Shown piece after piece: positions 35,127 to 43,242 of a stretch of DNA of 64,000 bases. Position 1 is the first letter of the stretch, and each line of letters starts with the position of its first letter. The notes under the pieces were generated by a model, which saw nothing but the letters and a program-made list of their open reading frames with translations, was not told the origin of the DNA and did not search any database. A program made the translations under genes and the position numbers. Origin of the DNA: Nocardioides terrigena (GTDB lineage: Bacteria; Actinomycetota; Actinomycetes; Propionibacteriales; Nocardioidaceae); the NCBI RefSeq assembly GCF_003047265.1, contig NZ_PZYY01000001.1:558001-622000 (forward strand), in the 5' to 3' direction.

Positions 35127-35633
35127 TCAGTCGTGCGCCGCCGTCGACCCGGCCAGGGACGCGCCCCACGTGCGGGCCCGGTCGAGCTCGCCGTCGGACA
35201 GCGGCCCGTCCATGTCGTCGACGAAGAAGCTGGCCGTCGCGACCAGCTGTCCGAGGTGGTGGCGGCGTACGTCCCTGCCGGCAGCCTTGGCCGCGGACCC
35301 GGGCAGGTGCTTGACCGAGCCGACGCGGGTGTCGAAGGTGGCCACGTCGACGGGTTCGGGGGCGACGACCGTGCTGAGCCACTCCCGGATCCCGCGCTCG
35401 ACGTCGCGGGAGTCGGCGCCCTTGCCGACGGCGTCGCGCCGGGTCGAGGCGCGGCTCATCGAGAATGCGTGCGTCGGCCCGCCCACGACGAGGAGGTCGA
35501 GGTCGGCGGGCAGCCGCTCGGGTGCGTCGGCCACGTCGACCAGCGTCACCTCGTCGCCGAGGCGCTCGGCGACGGCCTCCGCGACCGCCCGGGTGTTGCC
35601 CCACATCGACTCGTAGACGACCAGGGTGTTCAT
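35127..35633 (-). CDS. Flavodoxin-domain protein
   Basis: 168 residues. FMN-binding phosphate loop MNTLVVYESMWGNTRAVAEAV (pattern T/S-x-T/N-x-x, here SMWGNTRA), then DLLVVGGPTHAFSMSR which forms the second FMN loop. The remainder GIREWLSTVVAPEPVDVATF and HHLGQLVATASFFVDD fits short flavodoxin/NAD(P)H-oxidoreductase-like folds. It probably carries electrons or acts as a flavin reductase partner. ATG 35633 overlaps the upstream membrane gene by 4 bases, so it is coupled to it. Confidence 0.85.
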   Translation of the reverse strand: MNTLVVYESMWGNTRAVAEAVAERLGDEVTLVDVADAPERLPADLDLLVVGGPTHAFSMSRASTRRDAVGKGADSRDVERGIREWLSTVVAPEPVDVATFDTRVGSVKHLPGSAAKAAGRDVRRHHLGQLVATASFFVDDMDGPLSDGELDRARTWGASLAGSTAAHD

Positions 35634-36484
35634 GAGGACTCCTCCGTGAGGGCGCGCCACCAGCGGGTGACGAGCCAGCTGCTCACGACGAGCAGCAGCA
35701 GGGTGGGACCGGCGTCCGGTCCGAGGTCGACGGGGCCGTCGGTGGCCAGGGCATAAGCCGGCCCGGCCCACAGCGCGACGAACAGCGTGACGATCTTGAT
35801 GAGCGCCACCACGGCCAGCGGCGGCCCGAGCCGGTGTCCGCGCAGCAGCATCACGCCGACGGCGGCAATGGCGGGGAGCACGACGACGAGGTCGAGCACG
35901 AAGACGGGGTACGGCGCGCCACCGAGGCCCTCGGGCTCCGGCGGGCTCCCCCCGAACGCGTACGGCAGCAGCGTCGACAGCCACAACCCGGCGAACAGTA
36001 CGGCGACGACGATCAGCATCCAGCCCGTCCCGTGGCGCAGCCGGGTCGAGGCGGTGGTCGGCCAGCGCATCGAGGCCAGGCGCCACAGGCCGGCGAGGAG
36101 GGCGGCCCCGGCGACCGACTCGAGGACGACGTAGACCAGGAAGACCTGGTTCATCGGGACGCCGATGAGGTAGATCGCGTAGCTGTAGACGACGTAGGCG
36201 AGCAGCCCCAGCCACGCCAGGAGGCGCGTCGGCGTCAACCGGGCCGGGAGCGCGAGGAAGACCAGGCCCACCGCGACCAGGAGGCTGACGACGTCCTGCC
36301 CCTGGGCGGCGAAGACGGTGGCTTCTGGCAGGTCGCGGTAGGGCTCGTCGGCGAGCAGCCCGTACGCCGAGGCGGCCAGGATGCAGATCGCCACGAGGTA
36401 GCTCGCGCCGAGCATCACCTGGGCGCGGGTCACGGACCGGACGGGACTGCCCGGCCGGCTCACCGCGCTCCGCGACGGGGCCAT
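35630..36484 (-). CDS. Integral membrane protein, seven to eight helices
   Basis: 284 residues, with helices such as VMLGASYLVAICILAASAYG, VSLLVAVGLVFLALPARL, LLAWLGLLAYVVYSYAIYLI, VVLESVAGAALLAGLWRLA, WMLIVVAVLFAGLWLSTLLP and VVALIKIVTLFVALWAGPA. A conserved YAxYLIGVPMN pattern lies on the periplasmic side. I do not recognise a transport or catalytic family. Overlaps the flavodoxin gene by ATGA, which suggests a redox or electron-transfer role, but this is only context. Starts at 36484; a basic N-terminus precedes the first helix. Confidence 0.7.
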   Translation of the reverse strand: MAPSRSAVSRPGSPVRSVTRAQVMLGASYLVAICILAASAYGLLADEPYRDLPEATVFAAQGQDVVSLLVAVGLVFLALPARLTPTRLLAWLGLLAYVVYSYAIYLIGVPMNQVFLVYVVLESVAGAALLAGLWRLASMRWPTTASTRLRHGTGWMLIVVAVLFAGLWLSTLLPYAFGGSPPEPEGLGGAPYPVFVLDLVVVLPAIAAVGVMLLRGHRLGPPLAVVALIKIVTLFVALWAGPAYALATDGPVDLGPDAGPTLLLLVVSSWLVTRWWRALTEESS

Positions 36485-36646
36485 GACGTGTCCCTCCCTC
36501 GGGGCACGCGCTGTGCCCTCGTCCCCATCGTCGTGCTGCGCCGGAGCCTGTGGCAGGGACCTCGGTCACGGGAGGGATCGCCGTTGGTCCCGGTGCCAGG
36601 CTCGGTGGCAGCCTCCGCGCCTGTTCCGCGGCGGTCGGGCGCGGCG

Positions 36647-36652
36647 TACGGT
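36647..36652 (+). promoter_or_regulatory. Leaderless -10 box of the DinB/DUF664 gene
   Basis: TACGGT followed by 7 bases and ATG 36660. Confidence 0.55.
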
Positions 36653-36659
36653 CGGGAGC

Positions 36660-37160
36660 ATGGACGCCCGCGCACTCCTGACCGACGGCTTCGGCCGCAT
36701 CTCCGAGCTGTACGCCGACCTCGCCGACGGGCTCGATGAGCAGGCCCTCCACCACCGCCCGGGCGGCACGGGCAACCCGGTCGGCTGGCTGTTGTGGCAC
36801 GTCGCGCGCGGCCAGGACCACCAGGTGGCCGGGTTGTCCGGCGAGCCGCAGGTCTGGGAGTCGTGGCAGGCGCGTCTCGGCATGAGCCAGGGCCTCGACG
36901 ACATCGGCTACGGACACACGAGCGCGCAGGTCGATGCGGTGCGCATCGCGGACCCGGCGCTCCTCCTCGACTATCACCGTGATGTCGCCGCAGCGACGAG
37001 CGCCTACCTCGCCCGCGTCGACGAGGACGAGCTGGACCGGGTCATCGACCGGCACTGGGATCCGCCGGTCACCGTCGGAGTGCGGCTGGTGAGCATCCAG
37101 GGCGACTGTCTCCAGCACCTCGGGCAGGTGGCGTACGTGCGCGGATTGCCAGCGGTCTGA
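36660..37160 (+). CDS. DinB-like four-helix metal-binding protein (DUF664)
   Basis: 166 residues. Metal-ligand His are visible: GWLLWHVARGQDHQVAGLSG (first His) and LQHLGQVAYVRGL near the C-terminus (third His in GDCLQHLGQ). This pattern fits the DinB/DUF664 superfamily of mycothiol- or bacillithiol-dependent transferases, with zinc or nickel in a four-helix bundle. Members conjugate or isomerise thiols; the exact reaction is unknown. ATG 36660 is leaderless after TACGGT. Followed immediately by the 43-bp-period hairpin array. Confidence 0.82.
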   Translation: MDARALLTDGFGRISELYADLADGLDEQALHHRPGGTGNPVGWLLWHVARGQDHQVAGLSGEPQVWESWQARLGMSQGLDDIGYGHTSAQVDAVRIADPALLLDYHRDVAAATSAYLARVDEDELDRVIDRHWDPPVTVGVRLVSIQGDCLQHLGQVAYVRGLPAV

Positions 37161-37181
37161 CGCGACCCGGTCGCTCGTGCT

Positions 37182-37626
37182 TGCGCGGGTGCGCAGCTCT
37201 GGGGGACGGGCCGGGTCGGTTGCCTGCGCGGGTGCGCAGCTCTGAAGACCGCGACAGGTCGGTTACCTGCGCGGGTGCGCAGCTCTGACGGGAGGACTGC
37301 TCTCGTTGCCTGCGCACGTGCGCAGCTACGACGGGCGGATCGGTCCCGTTGCCTGCGCATGTACGCAGGGAAGAGCGCGATGGTGTGTGCTCATACCTGT
37401 GCAGGTGCGCAGGCAAGGGCGGGACCTTCGTCCGTATGCCTGCGCGGGTGCGCAGGAAAGAGGAAGACCAGGTCCCCATTCCTGCGTGGCTGCGCAGGCA
37501 AGGGTGCGAGCGCTGTCTCCAGAGCTGCGCACGTGCGCAGGGAAGAGCGGGACCCGGGTCGCCATGCCTGCGCGGGTGCGCAGGGAATGTTGCGAGCGCT
37601 GCCCCCAGAGCTGCGCACCTCCGCAA
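37182..37626. repeat. Eleven-unit 43-bp-period array of palindromic hairpins
   Basis: Core TGCGCgggTGCGCAG (some units CTGCGCACGTGCGCAG, a perfect 16-bp palindrome) starts at 37182, 37225, 37268, 37311, 37354, 37398, 37441, 37483, 37526, 37569 and 37612. Intervals are 43 bases except one of 44 and one of 42. Each unit can form a 6-8 bp stem. The 28-base interspaces start AGCTCTG or GGAAGAG and end TTGCC or ATGCC, with variable centres. It fills 37161-37643 between convergent DinB and GH26 genes. No Cas-like gene or leader is nearby; 43 is not a multiple of 3, so it is not a protein repeat. Confidence 0.9.
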
Positions 37627-37643
37627 CCGGGCGGCTGGCGGCG

Positions 37644-39083
37644 TCAGGCCTCGGCGGAGGAGCGCCGCCGGGTGATGAGCCGGTAGAGCAGGTAGCCGAC
37701 TGCGATCAGCCCGAGGCCGACCGGGACCCAGTCCGCCGAGGGCACCGCCGGTTCCCCGTCGTCGGAGGCAGAGCCGTCCGCCCCGGACCCGTCTGCCACG
37801 GAGCCGTCGGACCCGGATTCTGCAGCAGCGGGGGAGGACCCGTCGGTGGACCCCGCCTGCGGGTCGACGACCCGGGTCACGGGTCCGAGCGCGACGTCGG
37901 AGGCATCGAGATCCGCGCGCAGAGCACCGGCCAGGCCGGGCGTGTGGGTGGCCCGCCAGTCCGCCACCTCGTCGTCGATCTCCGCCTCGGGCCGGGTGAG
38001 CTCCAGCCAGCTGATCGCCCCGATGGCGGGGCGGCCGGCGGCGCCGGCCAGGACCTGGCGCCACCAGGCCCGCTTGAGGCGGCGCTCCGAGTCGCCGCGG
38101 TCGTACGCCGTGTTGTAGAGCGCAGACGTCTCCACGAGCATCGGTCGCGTCCGGCTCGCGTAGCGGTCGTGGAACGACTGGCGCTGCTGCTGGACGCCGT
38201 ACCCGAACCGGTCGTCGAGGCGGGCCTTGAACGCGCCGGCGGCGGGGGCCGCGTTGTTGCCGAAGTCCTGGCGGTCGCCGTAGTGGTAGAGCGACAGCCC
38301 CACCCAGTCGACGTAGCGGTCGCCGGGGAAGTAGGGGTCGTACGGGTCGTCGCCGTCATCGACGGTCCCGTTGCCATCGGTGTCGAGGACCTGGGCGATC
38401 CGCTGGCCGGCGGCGTCGACGGCGCCGTACGAGCGACCGAACGGGTAGCCGGCACCGTAGGCCGGGGCCCACACCATCTCGGCGTGCCCAGCCCGGCTCG
38501 CTCCCGAGTCGGAGCCCGAGTCCGCCGCGCCCGAGCCCGAGTCCGTGATGCCGTGCACCGCGTCGGCCACCGTGCGGAAGGCGGCGACGTAGCGGTCGGG
38601 CTGCTGGCCCCAGATGACCCACGAGCCGTTCATCTCGGGGGCGAAGCGGACCAGGAAGTGGGTGTCGAAGTGGTGGTGCAGGTCGGCCAGCTCCTCGGCC
38701 AGCACCGCGGCGTCCCGCGAGGTCAGCGACGTGAGGGAGACCTGCGGCTCGAGGGTGAGCACGGCGACGGCGCCCTGGGTGGCTGCCAGCTCGGCGAACC
38801 CGGCCAGGTAGCCCCGGTCGTCCTGCGTCAGCGGGTAGCGGACCCGCTGGGCGTAGAGCGACGGGGTCTCCCCGAGCCGCTCGGCGTACTCGTCGGGCAG
38901 GTCCTCCTCCCAGTCCAGCCCGGGGCCGAACCACGGCTGGCCCGGAGCAGGGGAGGGGGCGGTGTCGTCGGCGGCCGAGGGCGCGGTCGCACCCGTCACC
39001 ACGGCACCACCCAGGACCACCGTGCCCAGCAGGGCAGCGAGCGCGCGCCGACCGACCCCGGTCAGTCGGCGTTCCGGTGGCAC
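37644..39083 (-). CDS. Membrane-anchored GH26-like glycoside hydrolase
   Basis: 479 residues. A signal peptide (about 1-38, ALLGTVVLGGAVVTGATA) leads to a beta-alpha barrel with catalytic candidates: HFLVRFAPEMNGSWVIWG (acid Glu near 150) and RPMLVETSALYN (nucleophile Glu near 319), the GH26 spacing and context. Ser/Asp/Gly-rich linkers surround it and a C-terminal helix WVPVGLGLIAVGYLLYRLI with basic tail anchors it. The GTG at 39083 follows GGAGG by 5 bases. It overlaps the GHKL kinase gene by 22 bases. Likely cleaves the polysaccharide made by the operon's glycosyltransferase. Domain call moderate, catalysis inferred. Confidence 0.75.
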   Translation of the reverse strand: MPPERRLTGVGRRALAALLGTVVLGGAVVTGATAPSAADDTAPSPAPGQPWFGPGLDWEEDLPDEYAERLGETPSLYAQRVRYPLTQDDRGYLAGFAELAATQGAVAVLTLEPQVSLTSLTSRDAAVLAEELADLHHHFDTHFLVRFAPEMNGSWVIWGQQPDRYVAAFRTVADAVHGITDSGSGAADSGSDSGASRAGHAEMVWAPAYGAGYPFGRSYGAVDAAGQRIAQVLDTDGNGTVDDGDDPYDPYFPGDRYVDWVGLSLYHYGDRQDFGNNAAPAAGAFKARLDDRFGYGVQQQRQSFHDRYASRTRPMLVETSALYNTAYDRGDSERRLKRAWWRQVLAGAAGRPAIGAISWLELTRPEAEIDDEVADWRATHTPGLAGALRADLDASDVALGPVTRVVDPQAGSTDGSSPAAAESGSDGSVADGSGADGSASDDGEPAVPSADWVPVGLGLIAVGYLLYRLITRRRSSAEA

Positions 39084-39496
39084 ATGAGCCTCCAGTGGTT
39101 GCGACCCTCGACCCGCTCGTAGCCGACCTCGTCGACCGCGGCGACCGCCAGCGCGAGGCCACGCCCGGACGTGGCGTCCTCGTCGGGCATCGTCACCGCC
39201 CCGAGGTCGATGGCGGCGGGCAGCCCGTTGTCGGAGAGCACCGCCTCGATCCGGTCGGGACCCAGTGTCAGCGCCACCGTGAGCAACCGGCCGCGGGCGT
39301 CGGCGTCGAGCTCGAAGGCGTGCTCGACGATGTTGCCGACGATCTCCACGAGCGCCATCTCGAAGCGGATCCGGTCGGCGGCCGACACGGACTCGTCGTG
39401 GGCCCAGAACGTCTCCAGCCGGTCCTGGACGAGGTCCAGGCTCTCCGGCTCGACGGGAGCCTCGAAGGACTCGACCGCCCCGCGGGCCTCATCCAT
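39062..39496 (-). CDS. RsbW-like GHKL anti-sigma/anti-anti-sigma kinase
   Basis: 144 residues. Small HATPase: N box FEMALVEIVGNIVEHAFE (Glu and Asn ligands), G1 VLSDNGLP (D-x-G), G2 SGRGLALAVAAVD. Such kinases phosphorylate a STAS antagonist or bind a sigma factor. Here it is encoded beside a STAS protein and a PP2C phosphatase: a complete partner switch. No sigma gene is nearby, so the output target may be the glycosyltransferase or an unlinked regulator. ATG 39496 overlaps the STAS stop (39489). Confidence 0.87.
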   Translation of the reverse strand: MDEARGAVESFEAPVEPESLDLVQDRLETFWAHDESVSAADRIRFEMALVEIVGNIVEHAFELDADARGRLLTVALTLGPDRIEAVLSDNGLPAAIDLGAVTMPDEDATSGRGLALAVAAVDEVGYERVEGRNHWRLMCHRNAD

Positions 39497-39824
39497 GGAA
39501 CGCGCCCTCGACGTCGTCGCGCGGACGCAGCACCTTGTCCATGTTGGTCAGCTTGAAGACCGTCAGCACCGACTCCGTGGGACGTGCGATGCGCAGGTCC
39601 CCGCCCGCCTGCCGGGCGGTCTTGAGCCCGGCGACCAGCGCGCCGAGCGCGGACGAGTCGAGGAACGTGGTCTCCGCGAGGTCCACCACGATCCGGGAGG
39701 TGCCGCCCTCGACGAGGCCGGTCAGGGTCTCGCGCAGCTGGCGGGCCGCGACCATGTTGAGCCGGCCCCGGGGGACGACGACGCCGATCCCGTCGTCGGT
39801 CGTGCGGACGTCGAACTCGATCAT
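39489..39824 (-). CDS. STAS-domain anti-sigma-factor antagonist
   Basis: 111 residues: RGRLNMVAARQLRETLTGLV, IVVDLAETTFLDSSALGALV and the end KVLRPRDDVEGAF. The loop FLDSSALGAL holds the phosphorylatable Ser (about 58). The unphosphorylated form binds the GHKL kinase partner and frees its target; the PP2C restores it by dephosphorylation. ATG 39824 overlaps the glycosyltransferase gene by 4 bases and the next gene overlaps it by 8, so stoichiometry with both is translationally fixed. Confidence 0.9.
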   Translation of the reverse strand: MIEFDVRTTDDGIGVVVPRGRLNMVAARQLRETLTGLVEGGTSRIVVDLAETTFLDSSALGALVAGLKTARQAGGDLRIARPTESVLTVFKLTNMDKVLRPRDDVEGAFHG

Positions 39825-41842
39825 GCTGCTCCTTCGTCGGACGTGCGGGCCGCCGTGGCCCCGTCGGTGGTGGTCCCGGTGCCAGAGGTCCCGGTGGAAG
39901 CGTCCGGCTCGAAGCCGCGGTAGCGCACGGCCTGGATGATCACCGAGAAGACCACCAGGTCGAACACGACCCACACCATGTTGAAGATCGTGCCGAACGG
40001 ACTGGCCTGCCCTAGCGCGAGGCGGACCCCGCCCACCACCAGGGCGAGGACCAGCAGGCCCATCGCGACCAGCTGCGGCTTGACCAGGTCCCAGCGCAGG
40101 CCGGTGTCCTCGCGCTTCTCCTTGGGCGTGACCGCGAAGTCGAGCGAGCGGCCCAGGAAGACGTTGCCGAAGGCCGAGGTGAACGACCGGATCCAGACGG
40201 GGAAGAGGGCCAGGGAGTACTGCTGGCCCCGCCACGTCGGCCGGCCGTCGGCGACCACGAAGAACAAGAGCTGGTTGATCAGCAGGAAGGGCACCAGCCG
40301 CACGAAGAAGTCGGTGCTGAGCGCCTGCACCGGGAGCACGCCGAGCGTCAGGTAGGCGATCGGGGCGGCGATGTAGACGAGCGCGGCGAACCCGGAGAGA
40401 TAGCTCCACATCGTCGCGAAGTACATGAGCCGCTGGGCCAGCGTGAGCCCCTTCTGGACGAGCGGGTTCTCGCGGAACATCACCTGCACCGTGCCCTGTG
40501 CCCAGCGCAGCCGCTGGGTGAGCATGGTCTGCAGGTCCTCGGGCGCGAGCCCCTCGGCGAGGATCTCGTCGTGGTACGCCGAGCGCCAGCCGAGGCCGTG
40601 CAGCCGCATGCAGGTCGCCATGTCCTCGGTCACCGAGATGGTCGCCATCGGCATCACCGGCTGGGCCTCGCCGCCCAGGTCGACGTCGATCGAGCGGACC
40701 AGGGCCTCGACGGTCTCGACGGCCCCGAGGGGCGACCACTCGCGGTCGGCGAGCTGGAGCAGCGCCGACTCGTCGATCGTGGCCAGGCTGAGGTCGGGGT
40801 CGTCGGCCAGCCGGTCGAGGCCGGCGATGATCGCCAGGTCCTCGTTCAGGGAGCGCAGGTCGGCGCCGACCAGCTCGCGGCGGGTCGCGGCCACCCGCTT
40901 CTGGAAGCGGTAGGTCACGTCGAAGAGCGCCTCGCCCCGGTCGAGGTCACGACGGGCCCGGGCGATGTCGTAGTCGATCTCGTCGAGCGCCTGACGCACC
41001 TCGACCTGGTCGGGAGCCAGGTCCTTGCGCGCCTGGCCGATGACGGAGCGGGCCGTGCGCAGCGCGCGGTGCACGCCGACCTCGACCTCCCCGGCGTACC
41101 GCGAGACGCCGAGCTGCATGAGCGCCTCGCGCCGGATGACGGCGTTGGAGCCGCAGAAGAAGGCGGCGTTCCAGCCGTCCTTGCCCTCCTGGATGGGGCC
41201 GTAGAACAGCGGGGCCTGGCTGCCGAGCGGGTCGTGGTCGGGGACGTTGACGAAGTACTGCGGCGTCTGGACGAGGCCCATCCGCTCGTCGCGGAAGTAG
41301 CCGAGGGTGCGGTCGAGGATCTCGGGCTTGGGGACCATGTCGGCGTCGAGGATCAGCAGGAACTCGCCCTCGGTCGCCAGCAGGGCGTTGTTGAGGTTGC
41401 CGGCCTTGGCGTGCCGCGGCATGTCGGTCCAGTCGGCCGAGCGGGTGATCCAGCCGATCCCCTCGGCCTCGGCGCGGGCACGCAGCTCGGCGCGGTTGCC
41501 GTCGTCGAGGATCCACGTCCGGTGGGGGTAGGTGATGCGCTGGGCGGCGCGGGCGGTGCCGAGGACGAGGTCGAGCGGCTCGTTGTACGTCGCGATGAAG
41601 ACGTCGACGGTCAGGTCCGGCTCCGGCACGGGGGGCTCGCCGCGACCCTTGAGCTTCCACACGGTCATGCCGAAGAGGAGTGAGTCGATGAGGCTGTAGG
41701 TCTCGGCCAGGACCAGGGGGACGGCGATCCACCAGGCGTCCCAGTTGACGGAGAAGAGCCACCGCCAGGCGACGTAGTTGACGCCCAGGATCGCGGTGAG
41801 GAGCGCGACGATGCGGACGACGAAGCGACGCGCGTCGCTCAC
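39821..41842 (-). CDS. Cellulose-synthase-like GT2 glycosyltransferase with a 150-residue insertion
   Basis: 673 residues. Two N-terminal helices, the GT2 core with ILDDGNR (DDG 113-115) and LLILDADMVPKP (DAD 166-168), acceptor loop FFCGSNAVIRREAL (229-241), TED (405-407) and QRLRW (443-447), then about six membrane helices as in BcsA. A helical, charged block (about 245-395, RTARSVIGQARKDLAPDQVE onward) interrupts the usual short path between loop and TED. No PilZ domain is visible, so c-di-GMP control is not evident. Start GTG 41842 overlaps the PP2C gene (GTGA). Makes a beta-linked polysaccharide; sugar unknown. Confidence 0.85.
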   Translation of the reverse strand: MSDARRFVVRIVALLTAILGVNYVAWRWLFSVNWDAWWIAVPLVLAETYSLIDSLLFGMTVWKLKGRGEPPVPEPDLTVDVFIATYNEPLDLVLGTARAAQRITYPHRTWILDDGNRAELRARAEAEGIGWITRSADWTDMPRHAKAGNLNNALLATEGEFLLILDADMVPKPEILDRTLGYFRDERMGLVQTPQYFVNVPDHDPLGSQAPLFYGPIQEGKDGWNAAFFCGSNAVIRREALMQLGVSRYAGEVEVGVHRALRTARSVIGQARKDLAPDQVEVRQALDEIDYDIARARRDLDRGEALFDVTYRFQKRVAATRRELVGADLRSLNEDLAIIAGLDRLADDPDLSLATIDESALLQLADREWSPLGAVETVEALVRSIDVDLGGEAQPVMPMATISVTEDMATCMRLHGLGWRSAYHDEILAEGLAPEDLQTMLTQRLRWAQGTVQVMFRENPLVQKGLTLAQRLMYFATMWSYLSGFAALVYIAAPIAYLTLGVLPVQALSTDFFVRLVPFLLINQLLFFVVADGRPTWRGQQYSLALFPVWIRSFTSAFGNVFLGRSLDFAVTPKEKREDTGLRWDLVKPQLVAMGLLVLALVVGGVRLALGQASPFGTIFNMVWVVFDLVVFSVIIQAVRYRGFEPDASTGTSGTGTTTDGATAARTSDEGAA

Positions 41843-43116
41843 CGCTCGCCCTCGGACCGGCGGTACACCGCCACGGCGGTGACGTCGTCGAGGCTGACCT
41901 GCTCGGTGGCGAGCTCGCGCACGGCGAGAAGCAGGCTCGACGGCTCCTCGTGCGCGGCCACCAGGCGACCGACCTCGTGCCACCACTCCACCTGGTCCGC
42001 GAGGAGGTCGAGCAGCCCGTCGCTGAAGACGAGCATCCGGTCGCCCGGTGCGAGGTGGCCGCGGTGCTCGGTCCAGGTGTCGTCGGGCAGGATCCCGATC
42101 GGCCGGTCGCTGCTCTGCAGCCGCTCGACGGAGCCGTCGGTCCGGACCACGACGCACAGCCCGGCGCCGGCGTCGACGTACCGCAGCGTCCCGTCGGCGA
42201 CGTCGATCGCGCACTGGAAGAGGGTCACGAAGGACTCGCCGCGGTCCAGGTCCTCCTGCAGGGTGCGGGCGACGCGGTACGTCGTGCTGCCGAGGTCGGC
42301 GCCCCCAACGACCTCCGGGTGGGTGCTGCGCACGGCGGCGCGGACCCCGGCGCCGACGAGTGCGGCGCCGGTGCCCTTGCCCATCACGTCACCGAGGCCG
42401 ATGTGCACCACGCCGTTGTTCACCGCGAAGTCGAACAGGTCCCCGCCGACCGCCAGGGCCGGCAGGCAGATGCCGTCGACGTGCCAGTCGTCGCGGTGGA
42501 TCGGGGCGGCCGGGAGCATGGCCTTCTGCACCGTGCCGGCGCGGAGCATCTCGCTGGACCCGACGAGCTCCGACTGGGCCCACGCGGCGAGGTCCTCGAG
42601 GGTCTCGAGGTCCGAGCCCGGCATGGTCCGGGGGGCGTGGTCATAGACGCAGAAGACCCCGACGACGTTGCCCAGCTGGTCGGTGAGCGGGACACCGGCG
42701 TAGAAGCGGATCCCGTCGTTGACCACGGCCGGCAGGCCGGCGAAGTCGGGGTCGAGGGACGCGTCGGGGACGACCGTGAGGCGGGCGTTGTGAGTGGTGC
42801 GTGAGCAGAAGGTGTCCTGCCGGGGCATCAGGGGGATGTCGAAGCCCTGCGCGCTGGGGAACCAGGCCTGGTCGCCGTCGAGCACGGTGATCGACGACCA
42901 GGAGGCGTGGAACACCCGGGCGGCGAGCCGGGTGATGCGGTCGAACCGGTCGTCGCGCTGCTGGCGCACCGGGGCGCTGAGGCCGAGGCTGTCGACCGCG
43001 CGTTGGCGACGTCGCTCGACGCCCGCGGGGAGGTCGGCCCGGTCGGCCCTACGGCGACGTTCGACCCCGCCGGGGGGTGCGTCACGTGGCGCCTGACGGC
43101 GATCCTCCGAGAACAT
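41839..43116 (-). CDS. GAF-PP2C (SpoIIE-like) phosphatase
   Basis: 425 residues. A basic N-terminus (1-55), GAF domain (about 60-190: SITVLDGDQAWFPSAQGFD, FYAGVPLTDQLGNVVGVFCV) and C-terminal PP2C/SpoIIE domain (205-415) with ALAVGGDLFDFAVNNGVVHI, GDVMGKGTGAALVGAG, DRMLVFSDGLLDLL and SLDDVTAVAVYR, which supply the metal Asp residues. It dephosphorylates the STAS protein when the GAF domain senses its signal. First gene of the five-gene operon; starts at 43116. Confidence 0.9.
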   Translation of the reverse strand: MFSEDRRQAPRDAPPGGVERRRRADRADLPAGVERRRQRAVDSLGLSAPVRQQRDDRFDRITRLAARVFHASWSSITVLDGDQAWFPSAQGFDIPLMPRQDTFCSRTTHNARLTVVPDASLDPDFAGLPAVVNDGIRFYAGVPLTDQLGNVVGVFCVYDHAPRTMPGSDLETLEDLAAWAQSELVGSSEMLRAGTVQKAMLPAAPIHRDDWHVDGICLPALAVGGDLFDFAVNNGVVHIGLGDVMGKGTGAALVGAGVRAAVRSTHPEVVGGADLGSTTYRVARTLQEDLDRGESFVTLFQCAIDVADGTLRYVDAGAGLCVVVRTDGSVERLQSSDRPIGILPDDTWTEHRGHLAPGDRMLVFSDGLLDLLADQVEWWHEVGRLVAAHEEPSSLLLAVRELATEQVSLDDVTAVAVYRRSEGER

Positions 43117-43242
43117 GCGACTGCCTTCAGTGCGACACCAGTGGGACGCGAGTCAATCTAGCGGGTCATGCGCTTCGGTAAAGAGGACTAGGGAAAGCCG
43201 GCACGATCGTCCACCGAACGGGACGAGCCAGGTGAAGACAGG

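Noticed and set aside
37182..37626. CRISPR array
   Set aside because: Repeats are short and degenerate, the period (43) is too small, the interspaces share conserved ends and partly similar centres, and no cas gene or leader is nearby.
37275..37680. Repetitive Ala/Arg/Cys protein encoded by the hairpin array
   Set aside because: A 43-base unit shifts frame every repeat; the frames are open only because the DNA is GC-rich.
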